Shown: piece by piece, positions 18,930-27,806 of the stretch
Position numbering within the stretch: position 1 is the stretch's first letter
How the letters are laid out: every line of letters begins with the position of its first letter
DNA from: Gammaproteobacteria bacterium
GTDB lineage: Bacteria; Pseudomonadota; Gammaproteobacteria; Pseudomonadales; Azotimanducaceae
Length of the DNA stretch: 37,341 bases
Assembly (NCBI GenBank): GCA_009837725.1
Contig: VXSY01000142.1
Location: 1 to 37,341, forward strand
Direction of reading: 5' to 3'
Position numbers and translations under genes: made by a program
The notes under the pieces: model-generated
The model's database searches: none
What the model saw: the letters and a program-made list of their open reading frames with translations, nothing else
Told to the model about the DNA's origin: nothing

Positions 18930-18953
18930 CAACGACTGGCGACGAGCGACGCG

Positions 18954-21368
18954 ATGGGCGGGATGTTGCTGTTGCTTCGCAGCCAGCTTCGATTTCTGGC
19001 GCGCAATCCCGTCGGCACCGGCGTCATACTCCTCGGGATCGCTCTCGCCGTCACCTCTGTGGTCACGGTTCACCTAACGGGCCAGACCTTGGCCGGTGCG
19101 GTGCGTGACACTCGGGCACTCGCCGGCTACAGCCACGTAGGAACTCGGCCGAATCTCACCGCGGAGGATTACTTCGCCTTGCGTGCACGCTGGCGGGAAG
19201 GTGAGTGGTCGGACCTGGCGGGGCTGCTGCCGGTTGTGGAAGGAACGCTCGACGTTGGCGGCGAGTTGCGTCGCCTTGTCGGCATCGACCCACTCGCGGA
19301 CATCGGCCACTCCGATCGCGCGTTGGCGCGCTCGGAAGCGGGCACCCCCGAAGCCGGCGCGCCGGCGGTTCTCGATCGCTTTCTCACCGAGGACGTGTTG
19401 GTGACCAGCGAGCGCGTGTTGCAGGCGGCGATGAAGCATGGCGACCTCCCGCCAAACACATCGCTGGTGCCCTTGGCGGATGGCGACGTGCTGCTCGCAG
19501 ACCTGCCCACCGCGTGGCGACTGCTCGAACGCCCCGGCCAACTCGACGCCATTTGGCTGCGAACCGAAGCCGGGCCGACGGGTGGAGGGTTGCCCATGCA
19601 ATGGCTAGAAGCGCTGTTGCCGGGCCTTTCCGCCGCGCTCGATCCGCCGCCCGGCCCGCGCATCGACGGCTTCGTTGTCACGCCGGCGGCGAACTGGCAG
19701 GGAGTCGGGCGCTACGCCGATGCGGTGGTGTTCAACCTTGGTGCCTTAGGTGCGCTGGCGCTATTGGTGGCAGGGTTCCTCGCGGCGGAAATCGGCATTG
19801 CCAATGTGGCGCGCCGGGAGCGCGAGATCCAGCGCCTGCTGGCGCTTGGCGTGTCGGATCGTGTCCTCGCCGCCCTGCAACTGGGCGAGTCTGCAGTGGT
19901 TGGAACGGTGGCGGCGGGCCTAGGACTCGTTGCTGGCATATTGCTGTCCGCAGAGCTCTCGGCTCCGTTGTCACAGCCGCGGCCGTCAACAGGGGATGGT
20001 GCCTTGGATGCTTGGGTGGTTGGCAAAGCACTCGGCACCGGCGTCCTCGTGGCGATGCTCGCCGCCTTGGCAGCCGTCCGGCGCATCGGCATCACACCCG
20101 CCCCGGCAAGACCCATGCGACGCGGACTGTCGGCGAGCGGCGCTGCCATCGCCCTTGCGACCTCGGCCGGGCTGCTCCTGCACGGCAGCCTGCTCGCGGC
20201 CTTCGCCGCCTTGCTGACGTTGTGCGTCGCGCACATGCTGGCCGTGCTGCCAGCCACGGTTTTCGTAGTCGAACGCCGCTCCCTGGCACCGAAGCGGACT
20301 TCGCTGCGCCTCAACTTGCGCGCCGCCAGCGCACACGCGGGTGAAATCGGCTTTGCCCTCGGCGCGTTGTCCATCGCCACGGCAGCAGCCATAGGCATGG
20401 GAGTGATGGTGGAGAGCCTACGCCGCGACTTCCTCACCATGCTGGACCAACGGCTTCAACCCGGTATCTACGTAGCTGGATTGCCAGAGGAGGCCGACCT
20501 TCTCTGGCTTCAGGAGCGGGGATTGGACGTGCGACACCCCGGCACGATGCGGGCACGCACCGATGGAGGCCCGGTGGATGTGACCTTCGCCCGCATCGAT
20601 GCCGAGGAGGCCGCGCGCTACGGGTTGGGGGACGGGCTTACCGAAAGGGTGATGGTGAACGAGCTAGGTGCACGACGGTTTGGCATCGTCCCCGGCGACA
20701 CCTTGCGCCTCCGGGCCGGTGGCCAATCTCGATCGGTGGAGGTGGCGCATGTGTTCCGCGATTTTGGTGCGCCAACGCCGCGAGTCATCGCGCCGGAGAC
20801 CTTGGCGGCAGCGTTCCCGGGCGTACCGATCCAAAGGGACCGCCTGTTTGTTCGTGCAACTGGCGGGGAAGGAGGTGCGATCGCCGGGGAGGTGCGGGGA
20901 CGATGGCCGGATAGCCGCGTCCAGGATCAAGGACAGCTTCGCGCCTTGGCAGAGGATGTGTTCAACGCGTCCTTTGCCGTCGCCGCCGGGCTCGCTGTGC
21001 TGGCACTGGTGGTGGCGGCGGTGGGGCTATATGGCGTGTTGACGGTGTTGCAGACACGACGTGGCCCGGAGTTCCGTCTGCTCCATGCCATGGGAATGCC
21101 CCGGTCCACCATGTGGCGCATGGCGCTGATCCAGTGCGCCGTGCTCGGTGCGGTCGCGACGGTGGCCGCGATCCCACTCGGCTACGCGACCGCATGGGTG
21201 CTCTGTAGCTTCGTCAGCCCAGCCGCCTTCGGTTGGAGCATCAACATCAATCCCGACCTCGGCGCGACGTTGACCCCGATAGGTTGGGGAATGCTGGCGG
21301 CGCTCGCGGCGGGTGCGCTGCCGAGCTGGCGATCCGCGTTTCCGAGCCCAGCACCAGCGGATGAGTAG
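18954..21368 (+). CDS. FtsX-like ABC permease
   Basis: 804 aa with repeated FtsX-type TM blocks (e.g. ALVVAAVGLYGVLTVLQTRRGPEFRLLHAMGMPRSTMWRM), following the ATPase. Confidence 0.9.
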   Translation: MGGMLLLLRSQLRFLARNPVGTGVILLGIALAVTSVVTVHLTGQTLAGAVRDTRALAGYSHVGTRPNLTAEDYFALRARWREGEWSDLAGLLPVVEGTLDVGGELRRLVGIDPLADIGHSDRALARSEAGTPEAGAPAVLDRFLTEDVLVTSERVLQAAMKHGDLPPNTSLVPLADGDVLLADLPTAWRLLERPGQLDAIWLRTEAGPTGGGLPMQWLEALLPGLSAALDPPPGPRIDGFVVTPAANWQGVGRYADAVVFNLGALGALALLVAGFLAAEIGIANVARREREIQRLLALGVSDRVLAALQLGESAVVGTVAAGLGLVAGILLSAELSAPLSQPRPSTGDGALDAWVVGKALGTGVLVAMLAALAAVRRIGITPAPARPMRRGLSASGAAIALATSAGLLLHGSLLAAFAALLTLCVAHMLAVLPATVFVVERRSLAPKRTSLRLNLRAASAHAGEIGFALGALSIATAAAIGMGVMVESLRRDFLTMLDQRLQPGIYVAGLPEEADLLWLQERGLDVRHPGTMRARTDGGPVDVTFARIDAEEAARYGLGDGLTERVMVNELGARRFGIVPGDTLRLRAGGQSRSVEVAHVFRDFGAPTPRVIAPETLAAAFPGVPIQRDRLFVRATGGEGGAIAGEVRGRWPDSRVQDQGQLRALAEDVFNASFAVAAGLAVLALVVAAVGLYGVLTVLQTRRGPEFRLLHAMGMPRSTMWRMALIQCAVLGAVATVAAIPLGYATAWVLCSFVSPAAFGWSININPDLGATLTPIGWGMLAALAAGALPSWRSAFPSPAPADE

Positions 21369-22536
21369 CTACGGCTACCAGCCCACGCTGGCGCGCCCTG
21401 AAGGGCGCGTCGGCAGTTGCTGCGCAACCGCATGCCTGCTGGCGTTGCTTGTGCTGGCACTTGCCGCTGCCGGCTGCACCGAGCCGGTCGCCGAGGGCGG
21501 GCGCCTCAGCACGGTACTCGGCGGTGAAGAGCTCGACGGCTTCCGCCGAGCGACCATGCCCGCGAGCATCGAGTTCCCCAGGGACCACGGTGCCCATCCG
21601 GATTTCCGTAGCGAGTGGTGGTACTTCACTGCCGTGCTACACGACGCCCGGGGTCGTGATTTCGGCGTGCAGTTCACGCTGTTCCGCCAGGCGCTCCTGC
21701 CCCACAGCGGCCGCGGGCCTTGGCGCACCGCCCAGGTGTACATGGGGCACCTTGCCGTCTCCGACGTGGAGGCGGGCATCCATCATCAAGCCGAGCGTCT
21801 GGTGCGGGGGCATCCACGGCTCGCTGGCGTCAGCCATGTGCCGAATGTCCCGGCGGCACCGGCACCTGCGTCCAAGGCATCGTTCGCCGCTTGGATCGAA
21901 GGCTGGCGGTTGGCGTCGGTGTCCACGGCCTTTCTGCCCATGACGCTCATTGCCGAGGACGCGAAGATTGGGCTCGATCTGCACTTGGAACAGACCAAGC
22001 CCATCGTCCTGCAAGGCGATGCCGGCTTCTCCGCCAAGGGCCCGGCGAATGCTTCCTACTACTACTCCGTGCCGCGTCTTGCCGTCTCCGGGACCGTTCG
22101 CGTGGCCGGAGACAGCCATGAGGTCACCGGCCGCGGCTGGCTGGACCGGGAATGGAGCACCAGCGTGCTGGCACGCGAGTACGCCGGCTGGGACTGGTTC
22201 GCTCTACAGCTCGACGACGGCCGCGACTTCATGCTCTATCAACTGCGCCGTCGCGATGGCGCGCAGGATGCCTACAACGGCGCCACCGCAATCGACCCCG
22301 GCGGCGACGCAAAACGTCTCGATCCCGCCGACGTGCGTCTAACCGCAACGCACTCGTGGCGCGGCTGGCCGGTGCGATGGGAGCTGTCGGTCGGCGACGA
22401 GCGCTTCGCTATCGTCGCGGCCTTTGACGATCAGGTGATGGAGACGTTCGTGCGGTATTGGGAAGGATTGGTGTGGGTGGAGAGCGAAAGCGGCGAGCGA
22501 CTCGGTTCCGGCTACATGGAACTCACGGGCTACTAA
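21361..22536 (+). CDS. Lipocalin-like AttH/CrtC-family lipoprotein
   Basis: EFPRDHGAHPDFRSEWWYFTAVL, GRGWLDREWSTSVLAREYAGWDWFALQLDDGRDFMLYQLR; lipobox-like LAAAGC after a hydrophobic stretch. Start ATG 21361 overlaps the permease stop. Confidence 0.85.
   Translation: MSSYGYQPTLARPEGRVGSCCATACLLALLVLALAAAGCTEPVAEGGRLSTVLGGEELDGFRRATMPASIEFPRDHGAHPDFRSEWWYFTAVLHDARGRDFGVQFTLFRQALLPHSGRGPWRTAQVYMGHLAVSDVEAGIHHQAERLVRGHPRLAGVSHVPNVPAAPAPASKASFAAWIEGWRLASVSTAFLPMTLIAEDAKIGLDLHLEQTKPIVLQGDAGFSAKGPANASYYYSVPRLAVSGTVRVAGDSHEVTGRGWLDREWSTSVLAREYAGWDWFALQLDDGRDFMLYQLRRRDGAQDAYNGATAIDPGGDAKRLDPADVRLTATHSWRGWPVRWELSVGDERFAIVAAFDDQVMETFVRYWEGLVWVESESGERLGSGYMELTGY
21391..21431 (+). repeat. Two-hairpin repeat element, copy A
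   Basis: GCGCGCCCTGAAGGGCGCGTCGGCAGTTGCTGCGCAACCGC; 36/41 identical to the reverse complement of 28844-28884. Confidence 0.8.
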
Positions 22537-22550
22537 CGAGGGGAAAACTG

Positions 22551-23114
22551 GTGGCAGACGAAGACTTGATTTGGCAGCGCGAACGATCGGAGCCGGGCCC
22601 GGACTTGCGCATTCTCAACGTGCGGCACGACTGGATGCGCCACCCCAAAGGCGAGCCCTTGCTCAAGCGGTTGGTGCTCGAGTCCGTCGACTGGATCAAC
22701 ATCGTCGCCTTGACGCCAGAGGGCCTGTCGGTGATGGTCAAGCAATTCCGCTTCGGAATTGGCGACTGCACCGTAGAGACAGCCGGCGGTATGGTCGATC
22801 CCGGCGAGACTCCACTCGAGGCCGCCCAGCGTGAACTGCTCGAGGAAACCGGCTACGGCGGTGGCGAATGGTCTTCCCTCGGCGCCGTTGAGCCGAACCC
22901 AGCCATCCACCCGCACCTCTGCCACCACTTTCTCGCCAAGGACGTCGAACGCATCGCCGAACCCACACCCGGCGAGGGCGAGGCCATTCGAGTTTGCCTG
23001 ATGACCGTCGACGAAATCCGCGCAGAAGTGGCAGCCGGTCGCATCCGGCACGTGCTGGCGCTCTCAGCGATGTCTCGGGCGTTCCCGCTGTTTCCCTTGC
23101 TGCCGCCTGCTTGA
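22551..23114 (+). CDS. NUDIX hydrolase (ADP-ribose pyrophosphatase-like)
   Basis: Nudix box GGMVDPGETPLEAAQRELLEETGYG; GTG start 22551 preceded by GAGGGGAA. Confidence 0.9.
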   Translation: MADEDLIWQRERSEPGPDLRILNVRHDWMRHPKGEPLLKRLVLESVDWINIVALTPEGLSVMVKQFRFGIGDCTVETAGGMVDPGETPLEAAQRELLEETGYGGGEWSSLGAVEPNPAIHPHLCHHFLAKDVERIAEPTPGEGEAIRVCLMTVDEIRAEVAAGRIRHVLALSAMSRAFPLFPLLPPA

Positions 23115-23217
23115 GGGATGCGCGGCGAAAGCGAAGCGGGCAATCGGCCGCCGCCACGCCGTTCGGCTACGGTATATTCCGCGCTTGTCCCTTGATGGCC
23201 GCCAGCGCCGCCGAGCC

Positions 23218-24468
23218 ATGCGCGGATTCACCACCAGCGTCGTGCATTCGGACCGTTCGAGTCCCATCGAGCACGGCTCGCTGCAAAAGCCTATCCACGC
23301 CACCGTCGCCTATGGCTACGACGACGTGCAGGACCTTGCGGACGTTTTCCAGGGCAAGAGCAGCGGCTATTCCTATGGCCGGCAGGTGAATCCAACCGTC
23401 TCGGCGCTCGAAGAAAAAATCACGCGCATGGAAAACAGTGTCGCCACGGTGTGCTTCGGCACCGGCATGGGAGCCATCGGTACGCTGCTGTTCGCTTTGC
23501 TGCGGCGGGGAGACCATTTCGTCTCCAGTTCGTTTCTGTTCGGCAACACCAACAGCCTGTTCCAGAGCTTCGCGGCGCATGGCATCGAAGTGAGCTTCGT
23601 CGACGCGACGAAAACCGACGCCGTTGCCGAGGCGATCCGACCCGAAACCAAGCTCGTGTTCGTCGAGACCATTGCCAACCCGGTAACGCAGGTGAGCGAT
23701 CTGGCCGGCATCGGCACGCTGTGCCGCGAGCACGGGCTGGTCTATGTCGTGGACAACACCATGACCTCACCCTATCTCTTCCAGCCGCGCACGGTGGACG
23801 CCTCGCTGATCGTGACGAGCCTGACGAAGTATGTTGGCGGCCACGGCAACGCCCTGGGCGGATCGGTGACCGAGACGGGCCGCTTCGATTGGACCGCCTA
23901 CGACAACATCTACGACACCTATCGCAAGGGCGACCCCGCCAAGTGGGGCATCACGCAGATCCGCAAGAAGGGCCTGCGCGACTGCGGAGCCGCCATCGGC
24001 GCGGAAGCGGCGCACCACTTGGGCGTCGGCGCGGAAACCCTTGCGTTGCGCATGGAACGCCAATGCGCGAGTGCAGCGGCGTTGGCCGGATATCTAGCCG
24101 GCCACCCAGGCGTCGCGAAGGTCTTCTATCCGGGCCTGCGCATCCATCCGGAGTACGACCGCGCCAAGGGGTTGTTCCGCCACCCCGGTGCATTGTTCAG
24201 CTTCGAACTCGCCGACGGCATCGAGCCGTTCCCCTACCTGAACCGCCTGAAGATCGTCGTCAAGTCGAGCAACCTAGGCGACAACCGCACGCTGGCGATC
24301 CCGGTCGCCCACACGATCTACCACGAGATGGGCCCGGAACGCCGCGCCAGCATGGGCATCGCCGACTCCCTGATCCGAATCTCGGTCGGCATCGAAGAAA
24401 CGGAAGACTTGATCGCGGACTTCCGCGCCGCGTTCCCCAACGCATCCGATCAACCACATTCGTCTTGA
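23218..24468 (+). CDS. Cys/Met-metabolism PLP-dependent enzyme (cystathionine gamma-synthase family)
   Basis: FGTGMGAIGTLLFALLRRGDHFVSSSFLFGNT, VYVVDNTMTSPYLFQP, SLTKYVGGHGNALGG (PLP lysine), GPERRASMGIADSLIRISVGIEETEDLIADF. Confidence 0.92.
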   Translation: MRGFTTSVVHSDRSSPIEHGSLQKPIHATVAYGYDDVQDLADVFQGKSSGYSYGRQVNPTVSALEEKITRMENSVATVCFGTGMGAIGTLLFALLRRGDHFVSSSFLFGNTNSLFQSFAAHGIEVSFVDATKTDAVAEAIRPETKLVFVETIANPVTQVSDLAGIGTLCREHGLVYVVDNTMTSPYLFQPRTVDASLIVTSLTKYVGGHGNALGGSVTETGRFDWTAYDNIYDTYRKGDPAKWGITQIRKKGLRDCGAAIGAEAAHHLGVGAETLALRMERQCASAAALAGYLAGHPGVAKVFYPGLRIHPEYDRAKGLFRHPGALFSFELADGIEPFPYLNRLKIVVKSSNLGDNRTLAIPVAHTIYHEMGPERRASMGIADSLIRISVGIEETEDLIADFRAAFPNASDQPHSS

Positions 24469-24549
24469 TGTACCGAGGGCAGCCGACGATTTTCCAGGCA
24501 ATGCACCGGCGCTTGATCCAGCAAGGCGTGCGCCGCCAAAGAGGGAAAC

Positions 24550-25317
24550 ATGGACAGACTAGCTGACAAGACCGCCATCATCACCGGAGGCGCCGGGGGT
24601 ATCGGCGCCGGCGCCGCGCGCCTCTTTGCCGCCGAGGGCGCCAACGTCCTCATCGTCGATCTCTCCGAGGATGCGCTCGAGCGCACGGTGCGGGACATCG
24701 GCAGCAATCGGGTGAGCTACTGCGTTGCCGACGTGACGCAGGCAGACGACAACGAGCGCATGTTCGCCACCGCCGAGGAGCGCTATGGCGGCGTTGATGC
24801 GTTTCTCGCCAATGCCGGCATCGAGGGCGCGGTGGCGCCCATCGTCGAGACCCGGGAAGAGGACTTCGACCGCGTCATTGCCGTGAACGTCAAGGGCGTC
24901 TGGCTCGGCATCAAGTATGCGATTCCGGCGATGGCGAAGCGTGGCGGCGGCAGCATCGTCGTCACCTCTAGCGTCGCGGGTCTCTCCGGTACACCTGGCA
25001 TTGCCCCGTATGGAACCAGCAAGCACGCAGTGATCGGCCTCATGCGAGCGGCGGCGCGGGAGTGCGCACCCATGAACATCCGCGTCAACACCGTCAATCC
25101 GTCTCCGGTCGAAACGCGCATGATGCGCAGCCTCGAGGCCGGCATGTCGCCCGATGACCCGGAGGCGGCGCGCGAACGCATCCGCGGCACCGTGCCGCTC
25201 GGCCGCTATGCAGAGCCGGAGGACATCGCCAAGGTGATGCTGTTCCTCGCCAGTGACGACGCGGCCTTCGTCACCGGCTCCATCTACAAGGCAGACGGCG
25301 GCGCAAGCGCCTACTGA
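24550..25317 (+). CDS. Short-chain dehydrogenase/reductase
   Basis: TGGAGGIGAG nucleotide motif, NAG motif, catalytic S...YGTSK, typical SDR C-terminus SDDAAFVTGSIYKADGGASAY. Confidence 0.93.
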   Translation: MDRLADKTAIITGGAGGIGAGAARLFAAEGANVLIVDLSEDALERTVRDIGSNRVSYCVADVTQADDNERMFATAEERYGGVDAFLANAGIEGAVAPIVETREEDFDRVIAVNVKGVWLGIKYAIPAMAKRGGGSIVVTSSVAGLSGTPGIAPYGTSKHAVIGLMRAAARECAPMNIRVNTVNPSPVETRMMRSLEAGMSPDDPEAARERIRGTVPLGRYAEPEDIAKVMLFLASDDAAFVTGSIYKADGGASAY

Positions 25318-25365
25318 CCGCGGGCCGCAACGGTTCCAAGTTAGCGAAACACACGGAGGATTCCC

Positions 25366-26292
25366 TTGCCCACCCTAGTGATGGACACGAACCTGTCCCT
25401 GCCCAACAAGCGCTCCGGCAAGGTGCGCGACCTTTACGACGTGACGATGCCGAACGGCGACGAAGCGCTTCTCATCATCGCCACCGACCGCATCAGCGCC
25501 TTCGACGTGGTGATGGCCAACGGCCTGCCCGGCAAGGGCGTGGTGCTGACGCAGATCTCCCGCTTCTGGTTCGACCACTTTGGCGACGAGGTGCCGCACC
25601 ATCTCATCTCCACGGATGTCGCCGACATTCCGGGATTAAGCGACGATGAGCGTCGCGAGCTCGCCGGGCGCGTCACGCTTTGCCGGAAGACCGAAGTGCT
25701 GCCCGTGGAATGCATCGCCCGGGGCTACCTTGCCGGCAGCGGCTGGAAGGACTATCAGCGGTCCGGCGCCGTCTGCGGCATCGAACTGCCAAAGAGCCTC
25801 GACAACGGCGACCGTCTCGAAGAGCCGATTTTCACGCCCTCCACCAAGGCGGACACAGGCCACGACGAGAACATCAGCTTCGAGGAAGGCGCGGCCATCG
25901 TCGGCAATGACACCATGCGCTGGCTGGGGAACACGACGCTTTCGCTTTACTCGCGAGCACGCGAGTACGCCTTTAAGCGCGGCATCATCCTGGCCGACAC
26001 CAAGTTCGAGTTCGGCACGGTGGACGGCGCCGACGCACCCCTGCTCATCGACGAGATCTTCACCCCGGACAGCTCCCGCTTCTGGCCGCTGGACGAGTGG
26101 GCACCAGGCGGCGAGCAGCCGAGTTTCGACAAGCAATACGTGCGCAACTATCTGGAGACCGTGGTTGCCGCCGGCGGCTGGGACAAGACGCCGCCGGGCC
26201 CCGAACTGCCGGCACAGGTGCTCGAAGACACCATGGCGCGCTATCTCGAAGCCTATGAACGGCTCACGGGGCACGCGCTCGATCTCGGTTGA
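25366..26292 (+). CDS. purC: Phosphoribosylaminoimidazole-succinocarboxamide (SAICAR) synthase
   Basis: [87 protein letters not shown] before TTG. Confidence 0.95.
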   Translation: MPTLVMDTNLSLPNKRSGKVRDLYDVTMPNGDEALLIIATDRISAFDVVMANGLPGKGVVLTQISRFWFDHFGDEVPHHLISTDVADIPGLSDDERRELAGRVTLCRKTEVLPVECIARGYLAGSGWKDYQRSGAVCGIELPKSLDNGDRLEEPIFTPSTKADTGHDENISFEEGAAIVGNDTMRWLGNTTLSLYSRAREYAFKRGIILADTKFEFGTVDGADAPLLIDEIFTPDSSRFWPLDEWAPGGEQPSFDKQYVRNYLETVVAAGGWDKTPPGPELPAQVLEDTMARYLEAYERLTGHALDLG

Positions 26293-26308
26293 CTGCGCAG
26301 AGGCACAC

Positions 26309-27454
26309 GTGAAGCTCCGCTACGGCTGCAACCCGCATCAGGGTCAAGCTGCGTTCGCCGCGACGGATGCTGTGCGCGTGCTTGCTGGTGCGCCGTCCAT
26401 GATCAACATGCTCGACGCGCTCAACGCGTGGCAACTGGTGCGCGAGTTGCGCGCCGCCCTGGACCTGCCCGCCGCCGCCTCGTTCAAGCACCTCTCGCCG
26501 GCGGGAGCTGCGGTAGCGGTGGAACTCGGCGACGATTTGCGTCGTGCCTACGAGGTGGGAGAGCGCGAGCTTTCCCCGCTGGCCACGGCCTATGTGCGCG
26601 CCCGCGGCGCCGATCCGAAATCCTCCTTTGGCGACTTCGTCGGGCTTTCGGATCCAGTGGACTACGCCACAGCCAACTACCTCAAGGGCGTCGTCAGCGA
26701 CGGCGTGATCGCGCCCGGCTTCGAGCAGGGGGCACTCGCGACCCTCGCGGCCAAGAAGGGCGGCTCCTTCCTCGTCATCGAGGCCAACGCGGACTATGCG
26801 CCACCGGAACGGGAGACACGGGAGGTGTTTGGCGTCGCGTTGACGCAGGAGCGCAACAGCCGCCCGATCAGCGTGCGCGATCTGGCCGATGTGGTGTGCG
26901 GCGAACTCACCGGCGAAGCCAAGTGCGACCTGATGCTCGCGCTCATCACGCTCAAGTACACGCAGTCGAACTCGGTGGCCTATGCCCTGGGCGGCCAGAT
27001 GATCGGCATCGGCGCCGGGCAGCAGTCGCGGGTGGACTGCACGCGCCTAGCCGGGGCCAAGGCCGACACGTGGCATTTGGGAAGGCATCCGAAGGTGCTT
27101 GGCCTCGCCTTTCGGCGCGGCGTGCGCCGCCAGGAACGCATCAACTGGCGCGTGCGTTTCATCGACGACGACATGACGCCCGACGAAAGCGCGACATTCG
27201 CCGCTGCGCTCGGCAAACCGGCGGCGCCGCTTACCGCTCGGGAGCGCAGCGCCTGGCTTGCAGAACTTGACGGCGTCTCGCTTGCCAGCGACGGCTTCCT
27301 GCCCTTCCGCGACAACGTGGACCATGCCGCTCGCCACGGCGTGCGTTTCATCGCCCAGCCGGGCGGCTCCGCGCGCGACGCCGAAGTCGAGCAAGCCTGC
27401 CAAGACCACGATATCGCCATGGCGCACACGGGCCTGCGCCTCTTCCATCACTGA
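26309..27454 (+). CDS. AICAR formyltransferase (PurH transformylase domain only)
   Basis: LRYGCNPHQGQAA, SFKHLSPAGAAVAVEL, DPKSSFGDFVGLSD, LKYTQSNSVAYALGGQMIGIGAGQQSRVDCTRLAGAKAD, DGFLPFRDNVDHAARHGVRFIAQPGGSARD. GTG start 26309; 381 aa, with no IMP cyclohydrolase domain. Confidence 0.9.
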   Translation: MKLRYGCNPHQGQAAFAATDAVRVLAGAPSMINMLDALNAWQLVRELRAALDLPAAASFKHLSPAGAAVAVELGDDLRRAYEVGERELSPLATAYVRARGADPKSSFGDFVGLSDPVDYATANYLKGVVSDGVIAPGFEQGALATLAAKKGGSFLVIEANADYAPPERETREVFGVALTQERNSRPISVRDLADVVCGELTGEAKCDLMLALITLKYTQSNSVAYALGGQMIGIGAGQQSRVDCTRLAGAKADTWHLGRHPKVLGLAFRRGVRRQERINWRVRFIDDDMTPDESATFAAALGKPAAPLTARERSAWLAELDGVSLASDGFLPFRDNVDHAARHGVRFIAQPGGSARDAEVEQACQDHDIAMAHTGLRLFHH

Positions 27455-27462
27455 AGTCGCAC

Positions 27463-27804
27463 ATGGCTATGGACTGGGCAAGCTACAAGGCGGCGTGCGA
27501 CCGTCCCGAAGTCCTTTCGCGCTGGATGCTCATCGAAACCGCAGCCCTCGTCGAACCGACGCTGCGGCAGCGCTTGCTGGCAACGCTGGCCGATCCGTTG
27601 CCGAAGCCCAAAGATCACCGGGGAGGTACCGATACCGACATGTTCGAGGTGACGCTATGCGCCGATGACATCCGGTCGGTGCGTCGCGCCGTCGAATGTG
27701 CAGTGGCGGCAGGCATCACGACGCCGCGCACCGTCGCCCGCGGCCTCGGCGGCTTCGCCGAAGCATGGCGCGAGCTCGAACAAGCCAGCGTCAGAACGGA
27801 TTGA
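27463..27804 (+). CDS. Small uncharacterized protein (113 aa)
   Basis: ORF fits tightly between the AICAR formyltransferase (stop 27454) and biotin carboxylase (start 27807) in the same direction; no family recognised. Confidence 0.6.
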   Translation: MAMDWASYKAACDRPEVLSRWMLIETAALVEPTLRQRLLATLADPLPKPKDHRGGTDTDMFEVTLCADDIRSVRRAVECAVAAGITTPRTVARGLGGFAEAWRELEQASVRTD

Positions 27805-27806
27805 GC

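Noticed and set aside
19205-20344. 379-aa plus-strand ORF
   Set aside because: Out-of-frame overlap with the FtsX-like permease; arginine/glycine-rich translation.
25646-26308. N-terminal extension of the 602-aa ORF 25646-27454
   Set aside because: This part overlaps purC out of frame; only the segment from GTG 26309 matches AICAR formyltransferase.
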